DNA of 64,000 bases from Cryobacterium psychrophilum (GTDB lineage Bacteria; Actinomycetota; Actinomycetes; Actinomycetales; Microbacteriaceae): contig NZ_SODI01000001.1 of assembly GCF_004365915.1 (NCBI RefSeq), forward strand, positions 2,666,001 through 2,730,000, written 5' to 3'. This document shows, piece after piece, positions 1 to 9,485 of this stretch. Positions within the stretch are counted from its first letter, which is position 1; each line of letters begins with the position of its first letter. The translations under genes were made by a program, and so were the position numbers. The notes beneath the pieces are model-generated. The model worked only from the letters and a program-made list of their open reading frames with translations, was not told the origin of the DNA and did no database searches.

Positions 1-78
1 CAGGCTGCGGCGTCTTCCGGGAGGATCGGGGAGGGCCGAGCGCGCAGAGCCTACGATTGAATCGAAGAAGGAGACGCC

Positions 79-846
79 GTGACAGACGCAGCACCCACAA
101 CACCCGGTACCGGGGACGAAGCCACAGCGAACTCGCTCGGCACTCTCATCGCGACCGTCGCACGCCTACGCGGACCCGGCGGCTGCGCCTGGGACGCCGA
201 GCAGACCCATGAATCCCTCGTGCAGTATCTCGTGGAGGAATCCCACGAGCTTCTCGAGGCAATCGAATCCGGCAGCCGCAATGACCTGCTCGAGGAGCTC
301 GGTGACGTGCTGTATCAGGTGCTCTTCCACGCCGACCTCGCTGCCCACACCAAAGGCGAGAACTTTGACATCCAGGACGTGGCCCACCACATGAATGCCA
401 AAATGATCGGCCGGCATCCGCATGTCTTCGGCGACCTGCGACTGGACACTGCTGCCGACGTCACCGCGGCGTGGGACGGGTTCAAGTCCGAAGAGAAACC
501 AGAGCGCACGAGCGTGCTCGATGGGATCCCCGTCGGTATGCCTTCCCTGGCCCTGGCCCACAAGGTGCTCGGCCGGGCCGAGAAGATCGGCCTGCTCGAA
601 GCGGACGACGCGTTCCCCCTGCCGATCGAGAGTGAAGACCAGCTGGGTCCGCTCCTCCTGGCCATCGTGTCAGCGGCCCGGTCCAAGGGCCTGGATGCCG
701 AGCGGGCCTTACGCGGCGCCCTCCGTGACCTCCAGGGCGAGATTCGGGAGGCCGAAACCGCAATGGCCCCCAACACGGAACGCGCGGTCGACGTCGATTC
801 CTTCGATGCCGGCATCATCGGACTCCCCACCGCGCCCCAGCCTTAG
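79..846 (+). CDS. mazG: MazG-family nucleoside triphosphate pyrophosphohydrolase
   Basis: This enzyme hydrolyses nucleoside triphosphates to monophosphate and pyrophosphate, as house-cleaning of aberrant or alarmone-related nucleotides. The metal-binding helices of the MazG fold are visible in the N-terminal third: EESHELLEAIE, then EELGDVLYQVLFHAD about 20 residues later. At 255 residues it has one clear MazG domain followed by a weaker second half, as in actinobacterial homologues. It starts with GTG, 3 nt after a good GAAGGAGAC ribosome site, which decides the start. It sits upstream of a ferritin gene and the hisS-eno block. The first 78 bases of the window contain no gene I can identify. 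Confidence 0.93.
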   Translation: MTDAAPTTPGTGDEATANSLGTLIATVARLRGPGGCAWDAEQTHESLVQYLVEESHELLEAIESGSRNDLLEELGDVLYQVLFHADLAAHTKGENFDIQDVAHHMNAKMIGRHPHVFGDLRLDTAADVTAAWDGFKSEEKPERTSVLDGIPVGMPSLALAHKVLGRAEKIGLLEADDAFPLPIESEDQLGPLLLAIVSAARSKGLDAERALRGALRDLQGEIREAETAMAPNTERAVDVDSFDAGIIGLPTAPQP

Positions 847-881
847 GGTGCCCATGCTGGTGCTAGCCTCCACCGTGCGGG

Positions 882-887
882 TAGCGT
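882..887 (+). promoter_or_regulatory. putative -10 element of a leaderless ferritin transcript
   Basis: TAGCGT lies exactly 6 nt before the ATG of the ferritin gene, and no Shine-Dalgarno sequence is present. This geometry places the transcription start at or next to the start codon. No convincing -35 box was seen. The same TAGCGT + 6 nt arrangement occurs before uppS. Confidence 0.5.
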
Positions 888-893
888 TATTGT

Positions 894-1427
894 ATGAGCG
901 AGACATCCTTCAATGCACTCCTGTCCACCCAAATCGGTAACGAGTTTGCCGCTTCGCAGCAGTACATTGCCATCGCCGTGTGGTTCGACACGCAGGCGTT
1001 GCCGCAATTGGCTGGCCACTTCTACCGCCAGTCCATCGAAGAGCGCAACCACGCGATGATGCTCGTGCAGTACCGCATGGACCGCGACCTTGACGTTGTC
1101 ATCCCGGGTATCCCGGCCGTACAGAACACGTTCGGCAACGCCGTCGAACCGATCGCGCTCGCCCTGTCGCAGGAACGCCAGGTGACGACGCAGATCGAGG
1201 CGCTGTTCCGTGCGGCCCGTGCCGACGGTGACGCGCTCGGTGAGCAGGCCATGCTGTGGTTCCTCAAGGAGCAGGTCGAGGAGATCGCGTCGATGTCGAC
1301 GCTGCTCACCATCGCAGAGCGCGCCGGAGACAACCTCTTCGATATCGAGAACTACATCGCACGCGAGACGGTTGGCGACGGGGGAGTCGAAGCCGGCGCA
1401 CCCGGCGCGGCCGGAGGCGCCCTCTAG
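894..1427 (+). CDS. Bacterial non-haem ferritin
   Basis: This is an iron-storage protein that oxidises Fe(II) and mineralises Fe(III) inside a 24-subunit shell in the cytosol. It has the four-helix ferritin layout and the usual length (177 residues). Likely ferroxidase ligands are Glu17 (in NEFAASQQY), Glu50 and His53 (in SIEERNHA), and the glutamates of KEQVEEIAS further on. The C-terminus is a short Gly/Ala-rich tail. It resembles BfrB-type actinobacterial ferritins rather than haem bacterioferritin; no obvious haem-ligand Met was identified. The start has no Shine-Dalgarno sequence and is probably leaderless. Confidence 0.9.
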   Translation: MSETSFNALLSTQIGNEFAASQQYIAIAVWFDTQALPQLAGHFYRQSIEERNHAMMLVQYRMDRDLDVVIPGIPAVQNTFGNAVEPIALALSQERQVTTQIEALFRAARADGDALGEQAMLWFLKEQVEEIASMSTLLTIAERAGDNLFDIENYIARETVGDGGVEAGAPGAAGGAL

Positions 1428-1466
1428 TCGACGACTGACCAGCACGAGCAGGGTGGCGTGACCTGA

Positions 1467-1472
1467 CAGAAT
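1467..1472 (+). promoter_or_regulatory. putative -10 element of a leaderless hisS transcript
   Basis: CAGAAT lies exactly 6 nt before the hisS ATG, with no Shine-Dalgarno sequence between. It matches the leaderless geometry seen at several other genes in this window. Confidence 0.4.
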
Positions 1473-1478
1473 TGGCAC

Positions 1479-2741
1479 ATGGCCGTATCAGTAACCCCTC
1501 CCCGTGGCATGCGCGACTTCCTCCCGGCCGACAAGGCCTCCAGGGAGCGTGCCCTCGGAGTGATTCGGGAGAGCTTCGCCCTGCACGGTTTCGATGAGAT
1601 CGAAACCCCGGTCATGGAGGACTCCGCTCGGCTGCATTCCGGCCTCGGGGGCGATAACGAGAAACTCGCCTTCGCGGTGATGAAGCGGGGCCTCCAAGCG
1701 GCGGATGTCGCGGCGGCCGTTGCCGGCGACGACCTGCTGTCCCTGGCCGACCTGGGCCTGCGCTTCGACCTGACCGTTCCGCTTGCGAGGTTCTACGCCA
1801 GCCACCGCGCCGAGCTGCCCGCCGTGTTTCGCTCGATTCAGATTGCGCCGGTCTGGCGTGCCGAGCGCCCGCAGAAGGGGCGCTACCGCCAGTTCGTGCA
1901 GTGTGACATCGACGTAATTGGAGAGTCGGGCCCCCTCGCGGAGATCGAGCTCATCACCGCGACCGCGGCGACCCTCGAGAAGCTCGGGCTCCGCGGCTGC
2001 TCCATTCGCATCAACGACCGGCGCATCCTCGCCACCATGCTCGCCCACTGGGGAGTGGCGTCCGAGCTCACCGAGCGCGCCCTGATCACAATCGACAAGC
2101 TGGACAAGATCGGCGTGGACGGTGTCGTCGCCGAGTTGGGCGCACTCGGTATCGCCACCGGGGGCGTTGCGGAGACGCTGGGCACCCTGAACGGGATCGA
2201 CGGCTCCGGCTGGGACGTCGGTGCACACAATCCAGACTGGCTCGAGGAGGCCGCCTTCGCCGACCTCCTGGCCCTCCGCGCGGCGATGCCCGCGGTGGAT
2301 CTCGTCTTCGACCCGACACTCGTGCGCGGGATGGGCTACTACACCGGGACGATCTTTGAGATCTCGCACCCCACCCTCGGCTACTCGCTCGGTGGTGGCG
2401 GCCGGTACGACGGCATGATCGGACGATTCCTGGGAACGGATGTGCCGGCGTGCGGTTTCTCGATCGGTTTCGAACGCATCGTCGACCTGCTCGGCGCCGA
2501 CGAGGCATCCGCTGCCAACGCCGTCGTGCTCGTGCATGACAAGGACGCAGACCCGGCGCACCTGGTAGCCCTGAAAACTGCGCTGGTGGCCGAGGGACTG
2601 CGCGTTCGGCTGGAACGGCGCACCAAGAATCTCAAGGCATTGCTCGACCGGGCAGCTGAGGCAGGCTTCGGCAGATTCGCCTTCGTGACCGCCGAAGCAG
2701 TGAGCTCCGCGGACCTGGACTTCAAGGCCCTCGGCACCTGA
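1479..2741 (+). CDS. hisS: Histidine--tRNA ligase
   Basis: This class II aminoacyl-tRNA synthetase charges tRNA-His in translation. At 420 residues it is of normal length. Motifs are clear: GMRDFLPADKA at the N-terminus, RFDLTVPLARFYA (motif 2 region), the histidine-A motif region around RGMGYYTGTIFEI, and GGRYDGMIGRF followed by GFSIGFERIVDLL (motif 3). The C-terminal anticodon-binding domain occupies roughly the last 90 residues. The ATG has no ribosome site but lies 6 nt after a -10-like hexamer. Enolase follows with its own ribosome site. Confidence 0.96.
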   Translation: MAVSVTPPRGMRDFLPADKASRERALGVIRESFALHGFDEIETPVMEDSARLHSGLGGDNEKLAFAVMKRGLQAADVAAAVAGDDLLSLADLGLRFDLTVPLARFYASHRAELPAVFRSIQIAPVWRAERPQKGRYRQFVQCDIDVIGESGPLAEIELITATAATLEKLGLRGCSIRINDRRILATMLAHWGVASELTERALITIDKLDKIGVDGVVAELGALGIATGGVAETLGTLNGIDGSGWDVGAHNPDWLEEAAFADLLALRAAMPAVDLVFDPTLVRGMGYYTGTIFEISHPTLGYSLGGGGRYDGMIGRFLGTDVPACGFSIGFERIVDLLGADEASAANAVVLVHDKDADPAHLVALKTALVAEGLRVRLERRTKNLKALLDRAAEAGFGRFAFVTAEAVSSADLDFKALGT

Positions 2742-2812
2742 AGCGCCTGAGGCTTGTGGCCAGATGCTTTGGCTAGACTGACCGAGGATGACACCATCAC
2801 CCCAAGCTTTAG

Positions 2813-4102
<1,290 letters not shown>

Positions 4103-4115
4103 TCGCTCGACAACC

Positions 4116-4139
4116 GGGTCTCGACAGGCTCGACCAACG
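4116..4139 (+). repeat. short dispersed intergenic repeat (GGTCTCGACAGGCTCGACC type)
   Basis: This motif, with GGTC/GACC ends and a TCGACA/GCTCGA interior, sits between eno and the next gene. I recall very similar sequences as scattered intergenic repeats in Microbacteriaceae genomes. Only one good copy is visible here, so the repeat call rests on memory and not on this window. Confidence 0.35.
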
Positions 4140-4155
4140 AATGAAGGGAGTTCCC

Positions 4156-4635
4156 GTGGCCACCAGACCCACGGTGCGGGAACTCCCGACCACCGAACCG
4201 GCCGAGACGCCGGTCGGCGGCTGGCTGCGCGGCATCCATTTCTCGGGTTTCTCGCTGGTCATGATGGTCATTCTCGTGTTGGCGGTCGTCGTGCTCGCGC
4301 CGAGCCTGCGCACCTTTGCGGAGCAACGCCAGCAGATCAGCGCGCTCAATGAAGCGGTGAGCGAGCAACAGGCCAAGGTTGACAAATTCACGGCCGAGCG
4401 GGAACGCTGGAACGATCGCACCTACGTCACCACGCAGGCACGGGACCGGCTTTCCTATGTGAAGCCGGGCGACATAAGCTTTCTCGTGATCAATGATCTA
4501 CCGGTTCCCGTCGTGGGAACCGACGTGCCGGCAACGGTGAGCACAGACATTCAAGATACAAAAATCGATTGGTTGGGATCCCTGTTCGCTTCCGCGATGA
4601 CGGCCGGTCTTGCACCCCAGAAGGCAGCGCAATGA
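4156..4635 (+). CDS. FtsB/DivIC-family septum formation initiator
   Basis: This is a small bitopic cell-division protein of the divisome (FtsB/DivIC class), expected to bridge FtsQ and FtsL-like partners. The cytoplasmic N-terminus is about 30 residues long, followed by one transmembrane helix (FSLVMMVILVLAVVVLAPSL). A coiled-coil stretch follows (EQRQQISALNEAVSEQQAKV), then the conserved tail YVKPGDISFLVIN. I chose GTG at 4156 because AAGGGAG lies 5 nt upstream; an in-frame ATG at 4141 has no ribosome site. Its stop overlaps the start of the DUF501 gene (ATGA), so the two are translationally coupled. Confidence 0.85.
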   Translation: MATRPTVRELPTTEPAETPVGGWLRGIHFSGFSLVMMVILVLAVVVLAPSLRTFAEQRQQISALNEAVSEQQAKVDKFTAERERWNDRTYVTTQARDRLSYVKPGDISFLVINDLPVPVVGTDVPATVSTDIQDTKIDWLGSLFASAMTAGLAPQKAAQ

Positions 4636-5162
4636 CCACGCCCCCGTTCGACCCCTTCACCGACGACGACATCGCTCTCGTCACCGCCCAGCTCGGCCGA
4701 CCGGCTCGCAATGTGGTCGGTATCGCGGCCCGCTGCGTGTGCGGAGCGCCCACGGTCGTGGCGACCGCGCCGCGCCTCGCCGACGGCACACCGTTTCCCA
4801 CCACCTACTACCTGTGCCACCCGGCGGCCACCGCCGCGATCTCGCAGCTCGAGGCCACCCAGGTGATGAACGAGTACAACCAGTTGCTCGCGGACGATGA
4901 GAATATCAGGGCCGCCTATCGCACCGCCCACGAAAGCTTCCTGGCCGATCGTGCACGACTCGGTGATGTGCCCGAAATCGCGGGTATCTCCTCCGGCGGA
5001 ATGCCCAACCGCGTCAAGTGCCTCCATGCCCTGGCGGGCCATGCCCTGGCGGCCGGTGCAGGCGTCAACCCCATCGGCGATCTCGCGCTCGAGCGCTGCA
5101 CCTGGACGCCAACCGTGTGCGAATGCATCGACTATTCGGTGGCGGATTCGGTACCCGAGTGA
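4632..5162 (+). CDS. DUF501 domain protein
   Basis: This conserved actinobacterial protein of unknown function is routinely found between the divIC-like gene and a Ppx/GppA gene or a peptidase. Its 176 residues carry two cysteine-rich stretches: RCVCGAP ... YYLCHP in the N-terminal half, and VKCLHALAGHALAAG ... ERCTWTPTVCECIDY in the C-terminal half. The Cys/His content suggests metal binding or disulfides, but this is unproven. The start codon overlaps the preceding stop (ATGA) and its stop overlaps the next gene's GTG (GTGA), so three genes form one coupled unit. Confidence 0.85.
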   Translation: MTTPPFDPFTDDDIALVTAQLGRPARNVVGIAARCVCGAPTVVATAPRLADGTPFPTTYYLCHPAATAAISQLEATQVMNEYNQLLADDENIRAAYRTAHESFLADRARLGDVPEIAGISSGGMPNRVKCLHALAGHALAAGAGVNPIGDLALERCTWTPTVCECIDYSVADSVPE

Positions 5163-6442
5163 CGGGAGCGTGGCGACGGCTCGGTGTGGGCCTCGGCGTA
5201 TTGCTGGCGACCTCCGTCGTGGGCGGCTCCATCGTTCTCGACGCCCCCGCTGCCCACGCCGACCAGATACGGGACCTCCAATACTGGCTCGGTGACTACG
5301 GCTTCTCCGAGGCCTGGAACACGACGCGTGGAGCCGGGGTGACCGTGGCCGTCATCGACACGGGCGTCGACGGCAGCGTTGCCGAGCTCAACGGAGCCGT
5401 GGTGGGGGGAACGGATGTCTCGGGTCTCGGTTCCGGGAACGGCCAGACCCCGGTGGGCGGTGACGCCCAGGACAGCGGTCACGGCACGATGGTGGCTTCG
5501 CTTCTCGCGGGTCGCGGAACGGGCGACGGAACCGGTTTGATCGGCGTCGCCCCTGAAGCGGAGATCCTGTCGGTCTCCGTGGCTTTTGGCGAGTCCGCAT
5601 CCACGGTGAGCAACGACGACCAGATCGCGGAGGGCATCCGCTGGGCGGTCGACAACGGTGCAGACGTCATCAACATGTCGCTCACGCGCAATACGCTCTT
5701 CTGGCCTCAAAGCTGGGATGACGCCTTCCTCTACGCATTCGAGCACGATGTCGTCGTGGTCGCGGCGGCCGGCAACCGCGGAAGCGGCACCACGGAGGTC
5801 GGTGCCCCGGCGACCATTCCCGGGGTGCTCACGGTCGCCGGTGTCGACCGCGAGAAGACGGCCAGTTTTGACGCTTCGTCGCAGGGCATCACCGTTGCCG
5901 TTGCCGCTCCCAGCGAACAACTTGTGGGCGCAGTGCCCGGCGGCAGCTACGTGCTCTGGGACGGCACGAGTGCCGCTGCGCCCATCGTGTCGGGCCTGGT
6001 GGCCCTCGTTCGTGCGGCGTATCCCAAGCTGAGCGCGGCCGAGGTGATGAATCGGGTGATCGAATCCGCTGATCCCAACGGACAAACCACGCCGAGCCCC
6101 ATCTACGGAAACGGGCTCATTGACGCGAAGGCGGCCGTCACCACCTATGTGCCGCCGGCGGCCGTGCAGCCTCCGGCGGAGCTGCTGAACGAGTGGGTGC
6201 ACCTGCATCGCCGGGCCGAGATTGAGGTCCAGCCCACCGAAACTCCCTCGGTGGTCGCCCCGCTCGCACCCAGGAAAGACCCGGCCGTTCCGACTCAGAA
6301 CGACGCCGCTGCGTGGCTTCCCAACCAGCTCACGCTCACGTACATCAGCCTGCCGCTCGCCGTGCTCGTGGGATTTGGTATCCTATTAGGATTGCTCGGC
6401 ATTGGCGCCACTCGGCATATCAAGCGAATTCGCCGCAAATAG
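5159..6442 (+). CDS. Membrane-anchored S8 (subtilisin-family) serine peptidase
   Basis: This is a predicted exported subtilisin-type protease. The start is GTG, overlapping the DUF501 stop, and gives a clean signal peptide ending near PAAHA. The catalytic triad is complete: Asp67 in VIDTGVDG, His108 in SGHGTMVAS, Ser271 in GTSAAAP. A proline-rich linker follows, then a C-terminal transmembrane helix (LPLAVLVGFGILLGLLGIGA) with a basic cytoplasmic tail (RHIKRIRRK). This is the architecture of mycosins, the proteases of type VII secretion, yet no ESX genes are nearby. Its own substrate is unknown; the coupling to division genes hints at an envelope role. Confidence 0.88.
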   Translation: MTGAWRRLGVGLGVLLATSVVGGSIVLDAPAAHADQIRDLQYWLGDYGFSEAWNTTRGAGVTVAVIDTGVDGSVAELNGAVVGGTDVSGLGSGNGQTPVGGDAQDSGHGTMVASLLAGRGTGDGTGLIGVAPEAEILSVSVAFGESASTVSNDDQIAEGIRWAVDNGADVINMSLTRNTLFWPQSWDDAFLYAFEHDVVVVAAAGNRGSGTTEVGAPATIPGVLTVAGVDREKTASFDASSQGITVAVAAPSEQLVGAVPGGSYVLWDGTSAAAPIVSGLVALVRAAYPKLSAAEVMNRVIESADPNGQTTPSPIYGNGLIDAKAAVTTYVPPAAVQPPAELLNEWVHLHRRAEIEVQPTETPSVVAPLAPRKDPAVPTQNDAAAWLPNQLTLTYISLPLAVLVGFGILLGLLGIGATRHIKRIRRK

Positions 6443-6484
6443 TGAGTATTTGCGCAAAATAACCATGTAGGAGGCCCACTCATC

Positions 6485-8011
6485 GTGCCCAAAATTCTCA
6501 TTGTTGGTGGCGGCTACGCCGGTTTCTACACGGCCTGGAAGCTCGAGAAATGGCTGCGATCCGGCGAGGCAGAGGTCACGATCGTGGACCCGCTGCCGTA
6601 CATGACCTATCAGCCGTTCCTGCCGGAGGTCGCCGCCGGTTCAATTGAACCGCGCCACGCGGTCGTCTCGCAGCGTCGACACCTCAAGAAGACCAACATC
6701 GTCTCGGCCAAGGTGACGCACATCAACCACGCGGAGAAGAAGGCCACCATCACGCCTCCCACCGGCGATTCGTGGGACTTCGACTACGACATCGTCGTGG
6801 TGACCGCCGGCGCCGTGTCGCGCACCTTCCCGATCCCGGGCGTCGCCGACCAGGCGATCGGCCTCAAGACGATCGAGGAAGCGGTCGCCATTCGCGATCG
6901 TGTGCTGACGAACTTCGATAAGGCCGCAGCGCTTCCCGCCGGCCCCGAGCGTGACCGTCTGCTCACGTTTGTCGTTGTCGGTGGCGGTTTCGCCGGCATC
7001 GAGATCTTCGCCGAGCTGCGTTCCTTTGCGACCTCGCTGCTCACCTCGTATCCCGAGATCAGCTTCGACGAGGTGCACTTCCACCTGATCGAGGCAATGG
7101 GACGCATCATGCCCGAGGTCTCGCTGAAGACGAGCCTGTGGGTCATCGACAATCTCGCTGCCCGCGGCGCTCAGATCCACCTCGACACGCAGCTGAAGAG
7201 CGCCGTCGACGGTGTCATCGAACTCTCCACCGGCGAGACGTTCGAGACCGACCTCATCGTCTGGACCGCCGGCGTCATGGCGAACCCGACCATCGTGCGC
7301 CACACCGACCTTCCCATCGAGGACCGCGGTCGCCTGCAGGTGCGCGCCGACCTGCGCGTGGGAACCGAAGACGACATCGTCGCCGATGCCTGGGGTGCCG
7401 GGGACGTCAGTGCCGTCCCCGACCTCAGCGGCGGCGGAGTGGGCGGCAACTGTGTCCCCAACGCCCAGCACGCCGTACGTCAGGGCAAGCTCCTCGCCAA
7501 GAACATCGTGGCCGTGCTGCGTGGCGAAGGCCCCCAGGAGTATCTGCACAAGAACCTCGGAGCCGTCGCCGGTCTCGGCGTCGGAATCGGTGTCTTCCAG
7601 TCCGGCAAGATCGCGATCACCGGCCTGCCGGCCTGGTTCGCGCACCGTGGCTACCACGGCATGGCCATGCCGAGCTGGGAGCGCAAGCTGCGCGTGGTCT
7701 GGGGTTGGGTGAACAACTTCTTCCTCGGTCGCGACATCGTGTCCCTGAGCGCAGTTCAGACGCCTCGCGCCGCCTTCGAGGAGTTCGCCTCGCGTCCGAA
7801 GCCCCCGGTGGAAGCGTCTGCCCCGGCAGCCGCAGCGCCTCGCGCGCCGCGTGCGCCTCGTGCCCCGCGCAAACCCATCGTCAAGGCTGCCAAGCCCGCT
7901 GCGACGGATACCGCGGCCCTGTCGACGACACCCGAATCGGCCCCGACCGATGCGGTCGTTGACGAGGTCATCGCCGAGCGCGACGCCGCACAGGCATCCG
8001 CTTCGAAGTAA
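6485..8011 (+). CDS. ndh: Type II NADH:quinone oxidoreductase (NDH-2)
   Basis: This is a single-subunit, non-proton-pumping flavoenzyme that passes electrons from NADH to menaquinone at the membrane. FAD- and NAD-binding Rossmann motifs are seen: KILIVGGGYAGFYTA at the N-terminus and VVVGGGFAGIEIFAEL near residue 165. Quinone-side motifs include WGAGDVSAVPD and NCVPNAQHAVRQG. The family core is about 430-450 residues; here an extra 65-residue Ala/Pro/Arg-rich tail with repeated APR units makes 508. It starts with GTG about 10 nt after TAGGAGG. A GC hairpin follows the stop. Confidence 0.92.
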   Translation: MPKILIVGGGYAGFYTAWKLEKWLRSGEAEVTIVDPLPYMTYQPFLPEVAAGSIEPRHAVVSQRRHLKKTNIVSAKVTHINHAEKKATITPPTGDSWDFDYDIVVVTAGAVSRTFPIPGVADQAIGLKTIEEAVAIRDRVLTNFDKAAALPAGPERDRLLTFVVVGGGFAGIEIFAELRSFATSLLTSYPEISFDEVHFHLIEAMGRIMPEVSLKTSLWVIDNLAARGAQIHLDTQLKSAVDGVIELSTGETFETDLIVWTAGVMANPTIVRHTDLPIEDRGRLQVRADLRVGTEDDIVADAWGAGDVSAVPDLSGGGVGGNCVPNAQHAVRQGKLLAKNIVAVLRGEGPQEYLHKNLGAVAGLGVGIGVFQSGKIAITGLPAWFAHRGYHGMAMPSWERKLRVVWGWVNNFFLGRDIVSLSAVQTPRAAFEEFASRPKPPVEASAPAAAAPRAPRAPRAPRKPIVKAAKPAATDTAALSTTPESAPTDAVVDEVIAERDAAQASASK

Positions 8012-8019
8012 CGCCCGTC

Positions 8020-8040
8020 GCGGTGCGTGCATCGCACCGC
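8020..8040 (+). terminator. GC-rich hairpin after ndh
   Basis: An 8-bp perfect stem (GCGGTGCG/CGCACCGC) with a 5-nt loop begins 9 nt after the ndh stop. There is no strong T run, so this may be a weak or Rho-assisted terminator. A second inverted repeat (8052-8059/8066-8073) abuts the tRNA. Confidence 0.5.
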
Positions 8041-8073
8041 TTACGCTAGAAGCGTTCGAGAACGTTCGAACGC

Positions 8074-8150
8074 GCCCCCGTAGCCCAATCGGCAGAGGCA
8101 AACGACTTAAAATCGTTCAAGTCTGGGTTCAAATCCCAGTGGGGGCACCA
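8074..8150 (+). tRNA. tRNA with UAA (Leu) anticodon, class I shape
   Basis: The cloverleaf is clear: a 7-bp acceptor (GCCCCCG/TGGGGGC, last pair G-U), an anticodon stem AACGA/TCGTT with loop CTTAAAA, a T arm CTGGG/CCCAG with loop TTCAAAT, discriminator A and an encoded CCA. The anticodon is TAA, which would read leucine UUA. The variable region is only 5 nt (CAAGT). Standard tRNA-Leu has a long variable arm, so this is an unusual leucine isoacceptor or a tRNA whose identity differs from its anticodon. The D stem appears to have 3 bp. Confidence 0.85.
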
Positions 8151-8267
8151 CGTCTTAATCCGCAGCGTCAGCGCAATGCGCGCGGCGGGCGGCGATGGCT
8201 GGCACGAGGCTCGCTGTTTCCTGCCAGCGAAGGTCCAGACGGCTGTTTCTGCCCGGTCCTCTCGGCC

Positions 8268-8555
8268 CTACGCGTCGGCCTTCGGTCGTCGAGGCCTGAC
8301 GCTCGCGGTCAGGCCGATCAGGAGCCCCACGGTGATGGCCAGGAGCGTCTCCGCCAGGGCGCTGCCGGGGCCCCACAGGGTTGGACCTCGCAGCGCATCG
8401 AAAGTTTCGAGCGCGCCCGTTGTGATCAATGCGATCAGAGCACCGCCCGCCCCAAGACTCAGCGCGCGGCGAATCGGGAGGGGCCGCTCAACCCGGGCAC
8501 GCACGTAGATCGCCGCACCGGACACCGCGACGAGCGGGGACTGCCGCACGGTCAT
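8268..8555 (-). CDS. Small membrane protein of unknown function
   Basis: This 95-residue protein has two probable membrane helices (LGAGGALIALITTGALETF and ALAETLLAITVGLLIGLTAS) and a basic tail (RPRRPKADA). Its ATG overlaps the stop of the upstream DUF427 gene by ATGA, so it is translated as the second gene of that pair. A longer open frame exists upstream but would overlap DUF427 entirely, so I reject it. I do not recognise a family. Confidence 0.6.
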   Translation of the reverse strand: MTVRQSPLVAVSGAAIYVRARVERPLPIRRALSLGAGGALIALITTGALETFDALRGPTLWGPGSALAETLLAITVGLLIGLTASVRPRRPKADA

Positions 8556-8905
8556 CTGCGGGTCATGACCCGGCGGCACAGGGCGACGAACGGGTTTACG
8601 CGCGGTTCGCCGTTTTCCTGAACTGCCACGACGCGAACACCGTTGGAGAACGCGACGTAGTTTCGGATATTCTCGGCCGCCGACGTCGGGTCGGGGTAGT
8701 ACCACGCGGCATTGGCGTTCTTCTGCCCGTCGACGGAGAGCGTGTAGTACTGCGCCGTTCCCTTCCACGCGCACTGCGACGTCAGGGACGCCTTGGAGAA
8801 GTGCACAGAGATCAGTGACGTCGGCGGGAAGTAGTGGTTGCCCTCCACCCGGATGGTTTCTTCGGACTCCGCCAACACGACGTCATTCCAGATTGCCTGG
8901 TACAT
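8552..8905 (-). CDS. DUF427 domain protein
   Basis: This compact 117-residue conserved protein of unknown biochemical function is common in actinobacteria. Characteristic stretches are AIWNDVVLAESEETIRVEGNHYFP at the N-terminus (shown in part), then CAWKGTAQYYTL, then AAWYYPDP, and a terminal YVAFSNGVRVV. I chose the ATG giving MYQAIWND because GGGAG lies 6 nt upstream; an in-frame extension of 30 residues has no family similarity. It is coupled to the small membrane protein downstream. Confidence 0.85.
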   Translation of the reverse strand: MYQAIWNDVVLAESEETIRVEGNHYFPPTSLISVHFSKASLTSQCAWKGTAQYYTLSVDGQKNANAAWYYPDPTSAAENIRNYVAFSNGVRVVAVQENGEPRVNPFVALCRRVMTRR

Positions 8906-9032
8906 GGGCTGCTCCCTGCGAGTTGTGTGCGGGAAGACCCGCGGATGTATCCACTGTAGGAACCGTGGAGGCGCGGGCTCCGTGATCTGGGACACACAAG
9001 GGCGCAGGACTGATTAAGACGATGCCGATGCG

Positions 9033-9431
9033 TTACCGGCTGAGGGCTTCGAGTGTCGCGATGATTTCGTCGCCACGGGCAAGGTAATCCTGGAGTTTGG
9101 TGCGACGTTCCAGTGCCTGCTCAAGGTACCCGTCGAGCTTGACGCGGGTTCCCGGCGTGTCGGCCGCCGCGTTGTCGCTTTGCAGCGTTTGGATGATGTG
9201 GAGGATGTCCGCCATGTCCTCGAGGGAGAACCCGAGCGCCTTGATCTGCCGAATCAGCAACAGCCGGTCCAGGTCGTCCGCGGTATAAAGGCGGAAGCCA
9301 CCCTCGGAGCGGCCAGAGGGTTTCAGCAGCCCGACCTCGTCGTAGTGCCGAATTGTGCGCAGTGACATTTTGCTTTTCTCGGCCAGCTCGCCAATGTGCA
9401 TGATCATGTTCGGCCCTTGCTCCGTCGTCAT
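9033..9431 (-). CDS. MerR-family transcriptional regulator
   Basis: This DNA-binding regulator has a winged helix-turn-helix at residues ~10-80 (MHIGELAEKSKMSLRTIRHY, then GLLKPSGR and GFRLYTADDLDRL), followed by a dimerising coiled coil. The effector region is short and has no obvious metal-binding cysteines, so the signal is probably not a metal. It is divergent from a SulP transporter, with a perfect inverted repeat between them, the likely operator. Starts at 9431 or at the internal ATG at 9407 (preceded by AAGGG) are both possible. Autoregulation and control of the divergent gene are inferred. Confidence 0.88.
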   Translation of the reverse strand: MTTEQGPNMIMHIGELAEKSKMSLRTIRHYDEVGLLKPSGRSEGGFRLYTADDLDRLLLIRQIKALGFSLEDMADILHIIQTLQSDNAAADTPGTRVKLDGYLEQALERRTKLQDYLARGDEIIATLEALSR

Positions 9432-9459
9432 GTGCGGGTTCCGTTTTCCTCGTCGTGAA

Positions 9460-9485
9460 ACTCTACCCTTACGTTAGGGTAGAGT
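9460..9485. promoter_or_regulatory. MerR-type operator
   Basis: This is a perfect 10-bp inverted repeat, ACTCTACCCT-6 nt-AGGGTAGAGT, lying 29 bp upstream of the merR start. The symmetry and length fit MerR operators, which sit between an over-spaced -35 and -10. It may regulate merR itself, the SulP gene, or both. Confidence 0.75.
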
